This document shows positions 35,121 through 44,113 of a stretch of 64,000 bases of DNA, one piece after another. The notes beneath the pieces are model-generated. The model did no database searches and was not told the DNA's origin. It saw only the letters and a program-made list of their open reading frames with translations. Made by a program: the position numbers and the translations under genes. The stretch's first letter is position 1; every line of letters begins with the position of its first letter. This DNA is from VFKI01 sp964647825. Its GTDB lineage: Bacteria > Pseudomonadota > Gammaproteobacteria > DSM-16500. Where the stretch lies: positions 220,588 through 284,587 of the forward strand of contig CAZYJL010000001.1 of NCBI GenBank assembly GCA_964647825.1. The letters are read 5' to 3'.

Positions 35121-35933
35121 TTAAATACAAGCTTTTTTCTTATTTGGAGTGGATACCACTTTTTGAGATTCTCTTGCTAATCTACCCGTATCAATTTTTA
35201 ATGCTGCTTGCACCGCATTTTCAGCTAACGATTTTTCCTTAGCCTCTAAAAATTTTTTTTCATAAGCAGCAAAATTTATTTCTACTTCTGTTATCTTCGC
35301 ATTATTCTGCATGAAACTAAATTTCATCTTAGCTTTAATAGCGCCCCTATTGGTAATCTCTAAATTTATCACTTCACACAATAATGATACCTGCAAAGGA
35401 AAAGTAAATTGGTGAAAGGAGGTGTTAACGTTATTAAGTACAAAATAGTATTTACCACTTTTTTCTTCATCCAATATATACAGCTCTGATACCGATAGCA
35501 TCATCTGCCGTGCGGCTTCTATTAATGCCATTCCTTGAATATGCAGACCTGTCACATGATCGTTCATTTCAGCGCATTCATCCTGCAAGCTCATTTGGCT
35601 AATATAAATATTTTTCGCAAAAACTCGTGGCGTTGTAATCATGACATTATCAAGCTTTTCTTTATGACATGATTGCTGGCTATTTTTATTATCTAATACA
35701 TCACACTTTCTAATTGAAAAATAATTTGCTAAGCCATTCTTGTTGATTTTTCTAAGCAAATCTTCTAACTTAATTGCACTGACTCCTTGCCCAATAAGAA
35801 AGGTGTATTTAGGCTGTGAGCCAATCCGATAAATATTAGTTAATTTGTCTAGCTCGCTCATTGTTATGACAAATTTATTAGCAGAAAAATTTTTGAACTT
35901 ATCCCCAACAACATAAAAAACATTAGCATTCAT
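35121..35933 (-). CDS. AfsA-type hotdog domain protein (A-factor synthase-like)
   Basis: A protein of about 270 residues whose central part matches the AfsA hotdog signature: DHVTGLHIQGMALIEAARQ, with the Glu (E139) and Arg (R142) conserved in AfsA-family proteins. In Streptomyces, AfsA condenses dihydroxyacetone phosphate with a beta-ketoacyl chain to begin gamma-butyrolactone hormone synthesis. Only one clear hotdog signature is visible; the N-terminal part (GDKFKNF... region) may be a diverged second copy. ATG 35933 follows AAGAGGAAG; ATG 35978 has none. It is the first enzyme gene after the regulator and MFS transporter. Confidence 0.7.
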   Translation of the reverse strand: MNANVFYVVGDKFKNFSANKFVITMSELDKLTNIYRIGSQPKYTFLIGQGVSAIKLEDLLRKINKNGLANYFSIRKCDVLDNKNSQQSCHKEKLDNVMITTPRVFAKNIYISQMSLQDECAEMNDHVTGLHIQGMALIEAARQMMLSVSELYILDEEKSGKYYFVLNNVNTSFHQFTFPLQVSLLCEVINLEITNRGAIKAKMKFSFMQNNAKITEVEINFAAYEKKFLEAKEKSLAENAVQAALKIDTGRLARESQKVVSTPNKKKACI

Positions 35934-36057
35934 AACCAGCTTCCTCTTATTATTTTTGCCGTTTATCTTTAGGCTCATCTACAACATGCCTGATAGGGTG
36001 CATATTATCTTGCTATGGCTCAATTGATTAGTCGCATTGCTGGAAATATATTTGTGC

Positions 36058-37305
36058 CTAGAACTCAATTATAGTTTTCTTATTGCTTAAATATAATGCA
36101 GAACATAACGAAACTAATGCACATATATATAAATAATAGAATGGGGCAAATAAGTTTCCTGTCGCATGAATTAAATACGTAGCAAGAAGAGGGGCAGTAC
36201 CACCACATAAAGCAATAACAAGGTTATAAGCTATAGAGCAAATGGACAGGCGAAAGTTTGTGGGAGTTAATTCAAACATCATGCCAGGGCTTATTGCCAT
36301 AGCGCTGGCTACACAAACTAGCAAGGGTAACTGGGCAAACAATCCAAATTTACCATTAACCAGTAACAAGAATGCAGGATATGCGCAAATAATAAACGTT
36401 ATGCAAGAGAACACTTGAATAATTTTAAATCCAAATTTATCCCCAAGATAACCAAAAGCTGGGATTAAGATAATGAGCAAAAAGATGCTAAAGGTATTCA
36501 TCATTAAGGCATCATGCAATTGATACGATAAGAAAGACGAAAGATAAATGGGCATATAAATAACAATAAAGTAGCTAGCTACAGCTAAGTAAGTATTAAC
36601 CAGCATTAGCAACGTCATCAATCTTTTATATTTTCTAAAAACAGTCTTAATAGGATTTACTGATTTTGATTGCAATGAATAACGTATAAATTCCTTTGTT
36701 TCAATAATGGACTCTCTGAAAAGAATACCTATAAGGCTAAATAACCCACCTAGAAAATATGCGATACGCCATGCATGTATATTAATATGTCCGTGATGAG
36801 CATACATTGTAACTATTGATGCAACGCCAGAACCAATTAATGTTCCTAATAAAGATCCTATCCATGGAAAACTTGCAAAGAAATAACGCTTATTAGGTGC
36901 CGCATGCTCACCAAGTAAAACGATGGCGCTTGTAAATATTCCTCCGCAAGCAAATCCTTGTAATAAACGCAATATGATTAACATCAAAGGCGCAAACATA
37001 CCAATTTCAGCATAATCAGGAATTAAACCTATTGCAAAAGTAGCAATACCCATTAGGAAATACGTATAAATATAAACATTTTTACGTCCATATTTATCCC
37101 CCAAAAAACCAAAAAATATTGATCCAATGGGTCGGGTCAAAAAGCTTATAGCAAAAACACTTAGTGCAGCCATTAATGATAGAATATGGCTTTCATGAGG
37201 AAAAAAGTTTTTAGCAAATGTGCCAGCAAAGAATCCATATAATGTAAAATCATACCACTCAATGATTTGACTCAATAAAACTGCACCAATTAACTTTCTA
37301 TTCAT
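36058..37305 (-). CDS. MFS transporter, metabolite:H+ symporter (ProP/ShiA-like)
   Basis: A 415-residue, twelve-helix major facilitator. The start IIEWYDFTLYGFFAG, the loop GFLGDKYGRKNVY and RLLQGFACGGIFTSAIVLLGEHA at residues ~113-135 (key part LQGFACGGIF) are typical of the MHS branch that carries proline, shikimate, citrate and similar acids. It overlaps the LysR gene by four bases. It may import a precursor or move the island product. Confidence 0.9.
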   Translation of the reverse strand: MNRKLIGAVLLSQIIEWYDFTLYGFFAGTFAKNFFPHESHILSLMAALSVFAISFLTRPIGSIFFGFLGDKYGRKNVYIYTYFLMGIATFAIGLIPDYAEIGMFAPLMLIILRLLQGFACGGIFTSAIVLLGEHAAPNKRYFFASFPWIGSLLGTLIGSGVASIVTMYAHHGHINIHAWRIAYFLGGLFSLIGILFRESIIETKEFIRYSLQSKSVNPIKTVFRKYKRLMTLLMLVNTYLAVASYFIVIYMPIYLSSFLSYQLHDALMMNTFSIFLLIILIPAFGYLGDKFGFKIIQVFSCITFIICAYPAFLLLVNGKFGLFAQLPLLVCVASAMAISPGMMFELTPTNFRLSICSIAYNLVIALCGGTAPLLATYLIHATGNLFAPFYYLYICALVSLCSALYLSNKKTIIEF

Positions 37306-38195
37306 ATATTGTTTTGTGTGTTTTCAAAAAGAAAGTCGATAAATAATTTTATTTTTTTAGGCATCGTTTTATTAATATAGGGGTATATAATTGAAACAGG
37401 CATCTCAAGAGTTTTATAGTCAGCGAGTACCTGCACTAATGAACCTTTTTCTAATTCATGACTCACCATAAAAGATGGTAAACATGCTAATCCAACACCG
37501 TTCATGGCAACATTTTTTATCAGTAAAGCATTGTTGCTGGAAATATTTCCTTTAATAGGTACATCAAAAGCATCTTTATTTTTAAAGAAGCTCCAAATCT
37601 TTCCCTCTTGCCTGTAGTTGTAATCTATACAGTTAAGACTTTCTAAATCATTAGGGTGAGTAGGGATTGGCTGCTGCCTTAAATACTTTGGTGAAGCACA
37701 AATAACAAATTTTATAGTCGTAAGCTTTCTGGTGATAGCACTAGAATCTTCCAATAACCCGCTCCTAATAGCGATATCATACTCGCCTACAGGTGGTATT
37801 TTCCTTGTATCATTGATAATAACTTTTATATTTATTTCAGCATATATACCTACAAACTTAGCAATAATGGGCGCAAGGACAAGGTTGCTAAAATTTGTAG
37901 GGGAAGAAATGAGCAATGTACCTGCGAGTTTATTATGCGCATCTAAAACATCGGTATATGCTTTTTGTAAATCTAGGTAAATTTTTTCACAATGACTATA
38001 TAACGTATAACCTGATTCCGTGAGTGCTAACTTTCTTGTAGTACGATTTAATAAACGCACACCTAGCTCTTTTTCGAGATGGGTAATTCTTTTGCTAACA
38101 GCAGATGGAGAGACTTCATGTTTCTTTGCTGCCATTGAGAAACTTTTACCTTTTACTACATCCACAAATAGCAGCATGTCATTTACAGGAACCAT
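37302..38195 (-). CDS. LysR-family transcriptional regulator
   Basis: A 297-residue regulator. The N-terminal helix-turn-helix (residues ~5-60) reads LFVDVVKGKSFSMAAKKH... SPSAVSKRITHLEKELG, followed by LLNRTTRKLALTESG. The C-terminal two-lobe effector domain is present. It is the first gene of the island operon, co-directional with the targets rather than divergent as is more usual, so it may autoregulate the whole run. The 240 bases upstream are AT-rich and hold no other gene. Confidence 0.92.
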   Translation of the reverse strand: MVPVNDMLLFVDVVKGKSFSMAAKKHEVSPSAVSKRITHLEKELGVRLLNRTTRKLALTESGYTLYSHCEKIYLDLQKAYTDVLDAHNKLAGTLLISSPTNFSNLVLAPIIAKFVGIYAEINIKVIINDTRKIPPVGEYDIAIRSGLLEDSSAITRKLTTIKFVICASPKYLRQQPIPTHPNDLESLNCIDYNYRQEGKIWSFFKNKDAFDVPIKGNISSNNALLIKNVAMNGVGLACLPSFMVSHELEKGSLVQVLADYKTLEMPVSIIYPYINKTMPKKIKLFIDFLFENTQNNI

Positions 38196-38435
38196 AAACT
38201 TTTACCAAAACCACAACTAACTGAGATTGATTTTCACATAATTCGCATTAAATGTTTACTTAAAAGGTTATTTATTTTTAATTGAGTAATTTCTAATCTA
38301 AAAAATTAAATTGAGATGGCGCGCGTTATGAAAAAGAAATTTGAATTAAAAATTTTGGCTGCCCCTGTGGCTGCCCCCAGAAAAGTTATCAGGGCTTGAG
38401 CATAAAAAATACCTATGTAACATGTTAATTTTAAA

Positions 38436-38451
38436 AGCGTCCCGGAGAGGA
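38436..38451. repeat. Putative attachment-site copy (tRNA end of island)
   Basis: AGCGTCCCGGAGAGGA, made of the last 13 bases of tRNA-Arg(CCU) (on the minus strand) plus three flanking bases. It is repeated with one change at 28944-28959. tRNA 3' ends are classical integrase targets. Confidence 0.65.
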
Positions 38452-38511
38452 TTTGAACCTCCGACCTGCCCCTTAGGAGGGGGCTGCGCTATCCAGCTGT
38501 GCCACCGGGAC
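38439..38511 (-). tRNA. tRNA-Arg(CCU)
   Basis: Read on the minus strand, GTCCCGG pairs with CCGGGAC as the acceptor stem. The anticodon arm is GCCCC-CTCCTAA-GGGGC with anticodon CCT. The T arm GGAGG-TTCAAAT-CCTCT is intact. The D stem has one A:C mismatch. CCA is not encoded. Its 3' end is the apparent integration site of the island. Confidence 0.92.
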
Positions 38512-38549
38512 ATGGGTTGAAATATGGCCGAATGGCCGCTTAAACGAAT

Positions 38550-38632
38550 GCCGAGGGTCGGAATCGAACCGACACGGTGTCACCACCACCGGATTTTGAG
38601 TCCGGCGCGTCTACCAGTTCCGCCACCCCGGC
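38550..38632 (-). tRNA. tRNA-Leu(CAA)
   Basis: Read on the minus strand, GCCGGGG pairs with CCTCGGC (one G:T pair). The anticodon loop CTCAAAA gives CAA. The long variable arm (GTGGTGACACC region) and 83-base length fit a class II tRNA-Leu. It lies 38 bases upstream of tRNA-Arg on the same strand. Confidence 0.92.
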
Positions 38633-38688
38633 AAAAACAAGCTGCTTCACGATAGAACGCGCGCAGTATACCAGAGCATAAGGTCACG

Positions 38689-40248
38689 TCAATTTTTGTC
38701 TGCTGGACGGCTTTTTAGGTCAAAGTCCGTGATGTCAGGTGTTTTAAATGATGAGGGCAATGTTAATGAGGATCCAATTTGAGGGAAATTGTTTAGCGAT
38801 TCAAATTTTATCTTTTTATCATTCATTTTGAGGGTGCCATCTTGATAAGTGAAAGTGGTTGTGTATCCTTGCTGGTTTTTTTGCAGGAATCCTAATTTTA
38901 CAGTTTCGTTTAAGTATCTTTGGAAGGTGTCGTTTAGTTCATTTTTAATTATTTCATAATCATTTTTAGAGGTAATAGGGATATTTTTTTGCTTAATCAC
39001 GTTGAGCACAAAACGATCTTTAAATAAAAATTCCATCATATCGGAAGAAAGATTTAATCGTGTGGTGCTAATGATATTTTCAGCAAAAAAGTCATTATTA
39101 ATTTCTTTATTGTTAAAAGGTTTTCCTTGCCATTTGAGTGTCGTGGTTGTCTGTAAGTTGCCATGTTTTGTCATCATATTTAGTGTGGTTTCTGCAGATG
39201 CATTTGCTGGTAGCATACTGTTGATGATCTCTGGTAGTTGGGTGCGCAGTATCGCTTGATCAGTAGCGCTTATATTAGGGTCTTGATATTTTTTTAGCAT
39301 ACCGTTTAATTTAAACAAGCTAGGAGCATAGAAGTTTTTCACAGAATAATTAAGCAATGTTTTATTGAGTAAAAACTTCGTTGTTGACATTTTATCAAAG
39401 GTAATTTGTGTGAAAAAATCAACTAAATCTTTTTTATGTAACGCGTGTTGAATCACGATGAAAATATTGTTGATTTCAGTAGATTCAACTGAAGATTCAA
39501 TATTAATAAGAGGTAAAATAATTTGCGCGTTAGAGTTGCTAAAACCATAACGATCTGAAGCAGACAAATTGAATTGACTATTTATTGTTATTGGCGCAAT
39601 TGAAAGCGTTATCCATGGTGAGAATTTATTGTGATAGTAATACTTGATAGGACTCGATTGCGAATTGACTTGAATAGTAAATTGATCTGTATGGGCACCA
39701 TGATGTGTAATCGTTGATGTCCCTTTTATGCCTTCCCATTTCAGATTTCTGAGTGTGTCGTTAGCAGTGAGTGTAAAATGGCTATTTAGTTGTTTTGTAG
39801 TTAAAATTCCATTTATTTCAATAGGATTTTTGATCATCATGATGATGTGACTAGTGTCTGGCAAATAAAGAGCGATGCGTAAAGCGGCAAGAGCAAATCG
39901 CCAGCGATGTTGCATGACATCATATACGACAGGACCGTGCGCAATATGAATCACATAACGGCCTAGATTGTCAGTATTTTCTTCATTAGGTTGCAGTGCT
40001 TTTAATAAGGCGTTTTGTGTAAAAGAAAAATGTATTTCTGAGCTAAGCCAACCACGTTGATATTTCACTTGGCTGATTTTAGTATTTTCTTGATGGTTTA
40101 AGGCCGTAATAAATTGATCAACTTTTCGTTGAACAACATAGCCTGTTATCCAAGGGGTGAGCAAAATGCCCGCAAGAAAAATAAGAAAAACGATGCTGAG
40201 TAAAGTAACAGTTTTTTTGCGGCCTGTTGTTAGATTAGTTTGCATCAT
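38689..40248 (-). CDS. YdgA-family protein (DUF945)
   Basis: A 519-residue protein with an N-terminal membrane anchor (residues ~13-35) and a large, beta-rich, presumably periplasmic domain. The start TPWITGYVVQRKVDQFITAL and the YQRGWLSSEIHF segment match the YdgA/DUF945 family of gammaproteobacteria. The biochemical role is not established. It stands alone between the tRNAs and priA. Confidence 0.8.
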   Translation of the reverse strand: MMQTNLTTGRKKTVTLLSIVFLIFLAGILLTPWITGYVVQRKVDQFITALNHQENTKISQVKYQRGWLSSEIHFSFTQNALLKALQPNEENTDNLGRYVIHIAHGPVVYDVMQHRWRFALAALRIALYLPDTSHIIMMIKNPIEINGILTTKQLNSHFTLTANDTLRNLKWEGIKGTSTITHHGAHTDQFTIQVNSQSSPIKYYYHNKFSPWITLSIAPITINSQFNLSASDRYGFSNSNAQIILPLINIESSVESTEINNIFIVIQHALHKKDLVDFFTQITFDKMSTTKFLLNKTLLNYSVKNFYAPSLFKLNGMLKKYQDPNISATDQAILRTQLPEIINSMLPANASAETTLNMMTKHGNLQTTTTLKWQGKPFNNKEINNDFFAENIISTTRLNLSSDMMEFLFKDRFVLNVIKQKNIPITSKNDYEIIKNELNDTFQRYLNETVKLGFLQKNQQGYTTTFTYQDGTLKMNDKKIKFESLNNFPQIGSSLTLPSSFKTPDITDFDLKSRPADKN

Positions 40249-40330
40249 CTTTTCCTAAAATGAGTTAATTTATTTTTTTAGTATAACAATTTTTATTTGT
40301 ATATGTTTTTTGCTAAAAAATTATAATTGT

Positions 40331-42340
40331 TTATAAAATTTCCAATGGGTCAACATCCAGTGACCATCGCACATAACGACCTGTGGGTAGCGTTTCAATT
40401 CTTGGTGTGAGTTGTGTGAGAAACGCTTGTAATGCGGGTCGTGAGTGGCTTTGAAGCAAGAGTTGTGCACGATAGCGTCCAGCACGTCGCGGCATAGGTG
40501 CGGGGATAGGTCCTAGCAAGTGGACATGGGGTGTTTGTTGAAGGTTTTTTATTGTTTCAAGAAAGGTGAGCGCTTTTTCCATATGTAATGCTTCTGCACG
40601 AAATAATGCAAAATGTGTAAAAGGCGGAAGTGTTGCGGCAGCACGTTCTGATAATAACGCAGTCGCAAACGCTGCATAACTATCTTGCAGTAGGTGACTT
40701 AATAATGGGTGATCGGGTTGGTGAGTTTGTATCATCACGGTACCCGGTTTGTCTGCGCGCCCGGCACGTCCACCCGCTTGCAAAATGAATTGGCCCATGC
40801 GTTCTAATGCACGAAAGTCACTACTAAAAAATCCATTGTCTGCATCAATAATGGCAACTAGTGTGACATTAGGAAAATGATGACCTTTTGCAAGCATTTG
40901 TGTGCCCGTGAGGATGCGTGCGTCACCATTCATAATTTGCTGTAGTGCATGTTCCATTTGGCCTTTACGCTTTGTACTGTCACGATCGATGCGGACAATA
41001 GGAAAAGTTGGGAACAGCTTAGTGAGCGTTTCTTCTAATTTTTCTGTGCCTTGGCCTGCTGTTTGTAATTGTTTTGCTGCACATTGTTCGCATTGTTGAG
41101 GGATTTTTTTTTGTGCTTCGCAATGATGGCATAGCAATAAATTTGTTTGTTTGTGTAGGGTCATACGCATATCGCAACGCTGACAAGTCGCGACCCAGCC
41201 GCAGGCATGACAGAGTAAAATAGGCGCAAATCCGCGGCGATTTAAAAATAATAAGACTTGATTGCCGATATTGAGATGCTCAGAAATTGTATCGATTAAG
41301 ATCGCAGAAAGTCCGTTTTTTGTTCGATGATTGCGTAGATCAATTCGTACCCAAGTGGGTTGAATAGCTGTTCCTGCGCGTTCGGGCAATTGTATGGGAT
41401 GATAGCGGCCGAGTGCTGCATTATGCAGTGTCTCGAGTGATGGTGTGGCGGAACCAACAATAATAGGAATTGCTAAAGCCTTGGCGCGTAATATAGCAAC
41501 ATCTCTGGCGTGATAACGGAAACCTTCTTGTTGTTTAAAGGAAATATCATGTTCTTCATCAATGACAATCAGGCCTAGGTTGTTAAGCGGAGCAAAAATG
41601 GCAGAGCGTGTGCCAATAATAATTTTTGCAGCCCCTGTTTTCGCCTGACACCATGCCAGTAAGCGTGCTTTGGGCGTCATACCAGAGTGGAGGGCAATAA
41701 TCGGAACAGAGAAACGGGTGCGAAAGCGCGTGATCGTTTGAGGCGTCAAATTAATTTCAGGAACTAAGATAAGCGCCTGTTTATTTTCTGCCAATGTGGT
41801 TGCAATGGCTTCTAAGTAAACTTCTGTTTTGCCGCTGCCAGTGACGCCTTCAAGTAAAAAGACTTTGAATGTTTTTTCTGTTAATGCTTGTTGGATAGCG
41901 CTGACTGCAGTGGTTTGGGCGAGATTGAGTGTATGCAATGAGGGGTTAGTTATGCCATCTGAGTGTTGTTTGAGATGCGGGATGTCTATGGGTATGGGCT
42001 TGCCTTGTCTCAGCGTGGTAGGTAGGACGCTGGTGAGTACTTCGCCTATGGGGTGATGGTAATACTGCGCGGCTTGTGTTGCTAACGTAAGCAGCTCAGG
42101 TGGTATAACAGGCTCAGTATCAAGAATTTCTAGTGCTGTACGTAACTTATTGGTAGGCACAGAAGCTGTTTGGGTTAATCCAATAAAAATGCCAGTCAGA
42201 GTTCTGCGTCCAAAGGGGATACGGATGCGAATACCCGGTTGGAGTTGCTGGGCATCGCAGTTAATAGGTGGAAGGTAATCAAAAAGGCGTCTTAAGGGGA
42301 CGGGCGCTGCAATTTGGAGTAAGAGTAAGGAATTGACCAT
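40331..42340 (-). CDS. priA: Primosomal protein N' (replication restart helicase)
   Basis: A superfamily 2 DNA helicase that restarts stalled replication forks. An N-terminal DNA-binding region is followed by Walker A (GVTGSGKTEVYL near residue 166), the DEEHD box, and the zinc-binding cysteine cluster CHACGW... CQRCDM... CHHCEA... CEQCAA. The helicase motif RAGRAD is present. Length (669) is somewhat shorter than the E. coli protein (about 730), mainly in the N-terminal half. Confidence 0.95.
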   Translation of the reverse strand: MVNSLLLLQIAAPVPLRRLFDYLPPINCDAQQLQPGIRIRIPFGRRTLTGIFIGLTQTASVPTNKLRTALEILDTEPVIPPELLTLATQAAQYYHHPIGEVLTSVLPTTLRQGKPIPIDIPHLKQHSDGITNPSLHTLNLAQTTAVSAIQQALTEKTFKVFLLEGVTGSGKTEVYLEAIATTLAENKQALILVPEINLTPQTITRFRTRFSVPIIALHSGMTPKARLLAWCQAKTGAAKIIIGTRSAIFAPLNNLGLIVIDEEHDISFKQQEGFRYHARDVAILRAKALAIPIIVGSATPSLETLHNAALGRYHPIQLPERAGTAIQPTWVRIDLRNHRTKNGLSAILIDTISEHLNIGNQVLLFLNRRGFAPILLCHACGWVATCQRCDMRMTLHKQTNLLLCHHCEAQKKIPQQCEQCAAKQLQTAGQGTEKLEETLTKLFPTFPIVRIDRDSTKRKGQMEHALQQIMNGDARILTGTQMLAKGHHFPNVTLVAIIDADNGFFSSDFRALERMGQFILQAGGRAGRADKPGTVMIQTHQPDHPLLSHLLQDSYAAFATALLSERAAATLPPFTHFALFRAEALHMEKALTFLETIKNLQQTPHVHLLGPIPAPMPRRAGRYRAQLLLQSHSRPALQAFLTQLTPRIETLPTGRYVRWSLDVDPLEIL

Positions 42341-42405
42341 GTCTGCATCTTACACTGCGGAAGAAATCCCGAAAATAGCTATTATGCCGTATGCAAAAAA
42401 TGGAC

Positions 42406-42433
42406 TGGACATCTCGATGATTTTCCCTATAAT
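42406..42433 (+). promoter_or_regulatory. Sigma-70-type promoter for the zinc-finger gene
   Basis: TGGACA (42406-42411), a 16-base spacer and TATAAT (42428-42433), with the ATG 32 bases further on. Confidence 0.6.
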
Positions 42434-42464
42434 TCCGGGTCCATTTTTCTGAAGCGAGGTAAAA

Positions 42465-42680
42465 ATGGCTGATGAAGCAGATCGTGCGAGTGAGTTGATC
42501 GATACAGAGATCTCTAGTGTATTGCAGCAATTGCGGCAACAAACACCAACAAGTATTGGCCCGGAAGCGTGTGTTGAGTGCGATGAAGCGATTCCTGAGG
42601 CACGTCGTAAGATGGGGTACCGCCTGTGTGTGCCTTGTGCAGAAGCCTCGGAGCGTCGTGACGCATTATTTGCAGGTTGA
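42465..42680 (+). CDS. DksA/TraR-family C4 zinc-finger protein
   Basis: A 71-residue protein with CVECDEAIPEARRKMGYRLC-VPC, the zinc-finger and conserved IPxxR segment of the TraR/YbiI branch of the DksA family. Such short relatives can bind in the RNA polymerase secondary channel and modulate transcription, but many are uncharacterised. GAGG precedes the ATG. It diverges from priA. Confidence 0.88.
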   Translation: MADEADRASELIDTEISSVLQQLRQQTPTSIGPEACVECDEAIPEARRKMGYRLCVPCAEASERRDALFAG

Positions 42681-42780
42681 TCTTCTGTTCTGATTGAGAT
42701 GGCTTGTCAGGTTTTCACGTCATCGTGCGTTGCGAGTTGTCTGATAACCCTATACCATGAAGGTGATAGGGGAGTGATTT

Positions 42781-44073
42781 ATGTCAGATAATGAAGATTA
42801 TCAGCAAGTCATTCATGAGCACTCTGAGCGGATTGTCTTAGCCCAAAAACCTATTCGTATTCTTGATGCCATAAAATGGGATCGAGATGTGATGTTGCAT
42901 TTCTTTCGTCATAAGGCGCGAAAATTACCCCATATCACCACAGACTATTACCAAACGAAAAACCCGCTACAGTTTGATCCAATCAAAAAAATTGAAGAAT
43001 TTCATGACATAGAACGTAGCATACGCCGCAAACTTGGCCAGTACAGTGGTGTGGGCAGTATTATGCAGCGAATGTGCCGTGAGTATTGTAGCGTCGTTGA
43101 AATGTTGATGGCGCGTGGCACGCCACGGTTTACAGAAATTTCCCAAGAATTGTATGGTAGTTCTGAGGATGCTTTTCATATTGGCGCGCCCACATTAAAA
43201 GATTTAGCAGAGTTAGTTACTGGTACATTGGCGAAAATTAAAGATCAAGTCACAACGCAAGCTGATGAAAAAAAGTTTACTAGTGAAGAAACGGTGACGA
43301 TTCTAGGCGAGCGCTTGGGGGAATATTTTGTCGATGCCGATCGTTCACCACGAGTGATATTAGGTGATGGTATTTTGGCTGATGCAGCGGCCGGTGCGGA
43401 TCGAATTAAAATTGGCACTGATCGTTTATTTAGCGAGCGTGAAATTCGTACGTTTGAAATCCATGAAGGTTGGGTACATCTTGGGACGACGTTGAATGGA
43501 ATGTTACAACCTGTCTGTACTTTTTTAAGTAAGGGTCCGCCCTCTTCCACTGTTACCCAAGAGGGTTTAGCGATTATTGCAGAAGTATTCACCTTTTCTT
43601 CTTGGCCTGGTCGTGTCAGACGATTAACGAATCGAATTATTGGTGTCAGCATGGCTGAAGAAGGCGCGAATTTTTTAGATGTGTATCATTTTTATCGTGA
43701 TCAAGGATTTAATGAGACAGAAAGTTTTAATGCGACAGCGCGAGTTTTTCGAGGGAGTGTGCCAGATGGTGGACCGTTTACCAAAGATCTTTCATATAGC
43801 AAAGGATTTATCTTAATTTATAATTACATCCGCCTTGCTGTGCAACGTGGTTTAGTCACAAATATTCCCTTATTATTCGTTGGTAAAACAACATTGGAAG
43901 ATATTCATATTCTGGCGGATTTAATTGATGAAGGTATTCTTGTGCCGCCGCGTTATATGCCGCCGCAATTTCGTGATTTAGCAGCGCTTAGTGCATGGAT
44001 GTGTTATTCGTTATTCTTAAATCGATTAGACTTGCGTCGTTTAGCGACAGATTTTAAAGCGATTTTGTTATGA
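42781..44073 (+). CDS. QEGLA-motif protein (DUF1704, MATCAP-like metallopeptidase family)
   Basis: A 430-residue protein of the group annotated as flavohemoglobin expression-modulating QEGLA-motif proteins. It contains HEGWVH (an HExxxH zinc-type site) near residue 226 and TVTQEGLAIIAEV about 35 residues later, the family hallmark. Eukaryotic relatives are tyrosine carboxypeptidases. The neighbouring rimK (amidoligase) and rimB (protease-like) genes suggest it trims terminal amino acids or tags; this is inference. AGGGGAG precedes the ATG. Confidence 0.82.
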   Translation: MSDNEDYQQVIHEHSERIVLAQKPIRILDAIKWDRDVMLHFFRHKARKLPHITTDYYQTKNPLQFDPIKKIEEFHDIERSIRRKLGQYSGVGSIMQRMCREYCSVVEMLMARGTPRFTEISQELYGSSEDAFHIGAPTLKDLAELVTGTLAKIKDQVTTQADEKKFTSEETVTILGERLGEYFVDADRSPRVILGDGILADAAAGADRIKIGTDRLFSEREIRTFEIHEGWVHLGTTLNGMLQPVCTFLSKGPPSSTVTQEGLAIIAEVFTFSSWPGRVRRLTNRIIGVSMAEEGANFLDVYHFYRDQGFNETESFNATARVFRGSVPDGGPFTKDLSYSKGFILIYNYIRLAVQRGLVTNIPLLFVGKTTLEDIHILADLIDEGILVPPRYMPPQFRDLAALSAWMCYSLFLNRLDLRRLATDFKAILL

Positions 44074-44113
44074 TTTTTTTAGAAAGTGTTGCGCTTTAAT
44101 CTTTTTTTTATTT

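Larger units (their letters stand above)
28944..38451. mobile_element. Genomic island at tRNA-Arg(CCU)
   Basis: About 9.5 kb bounded by a 15/16 direct repeat of the tRNA-Arg 3' end. It contains eleven co-oriented genes that are visibly more AT-rich than their neighbours. No integrase remains; a repeated GGCTGCCCC pair near 38357-38377, between the first gene and the tRNA, may be a scar of integrase or attachment DNA. The cargo is a regulator, two transporters and seven or eight enzymes, with the look of a small-molecule pathway. Confidence 0.65.

Noticed and set aside
38357..38377. GGCTGCCCC direct repeat as a surviving integrase gene fragment
   Set aside because: The minus-strand frame over it is only a few codons and cannot be assigned to an integrase. 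It is kept only as a possible scar.
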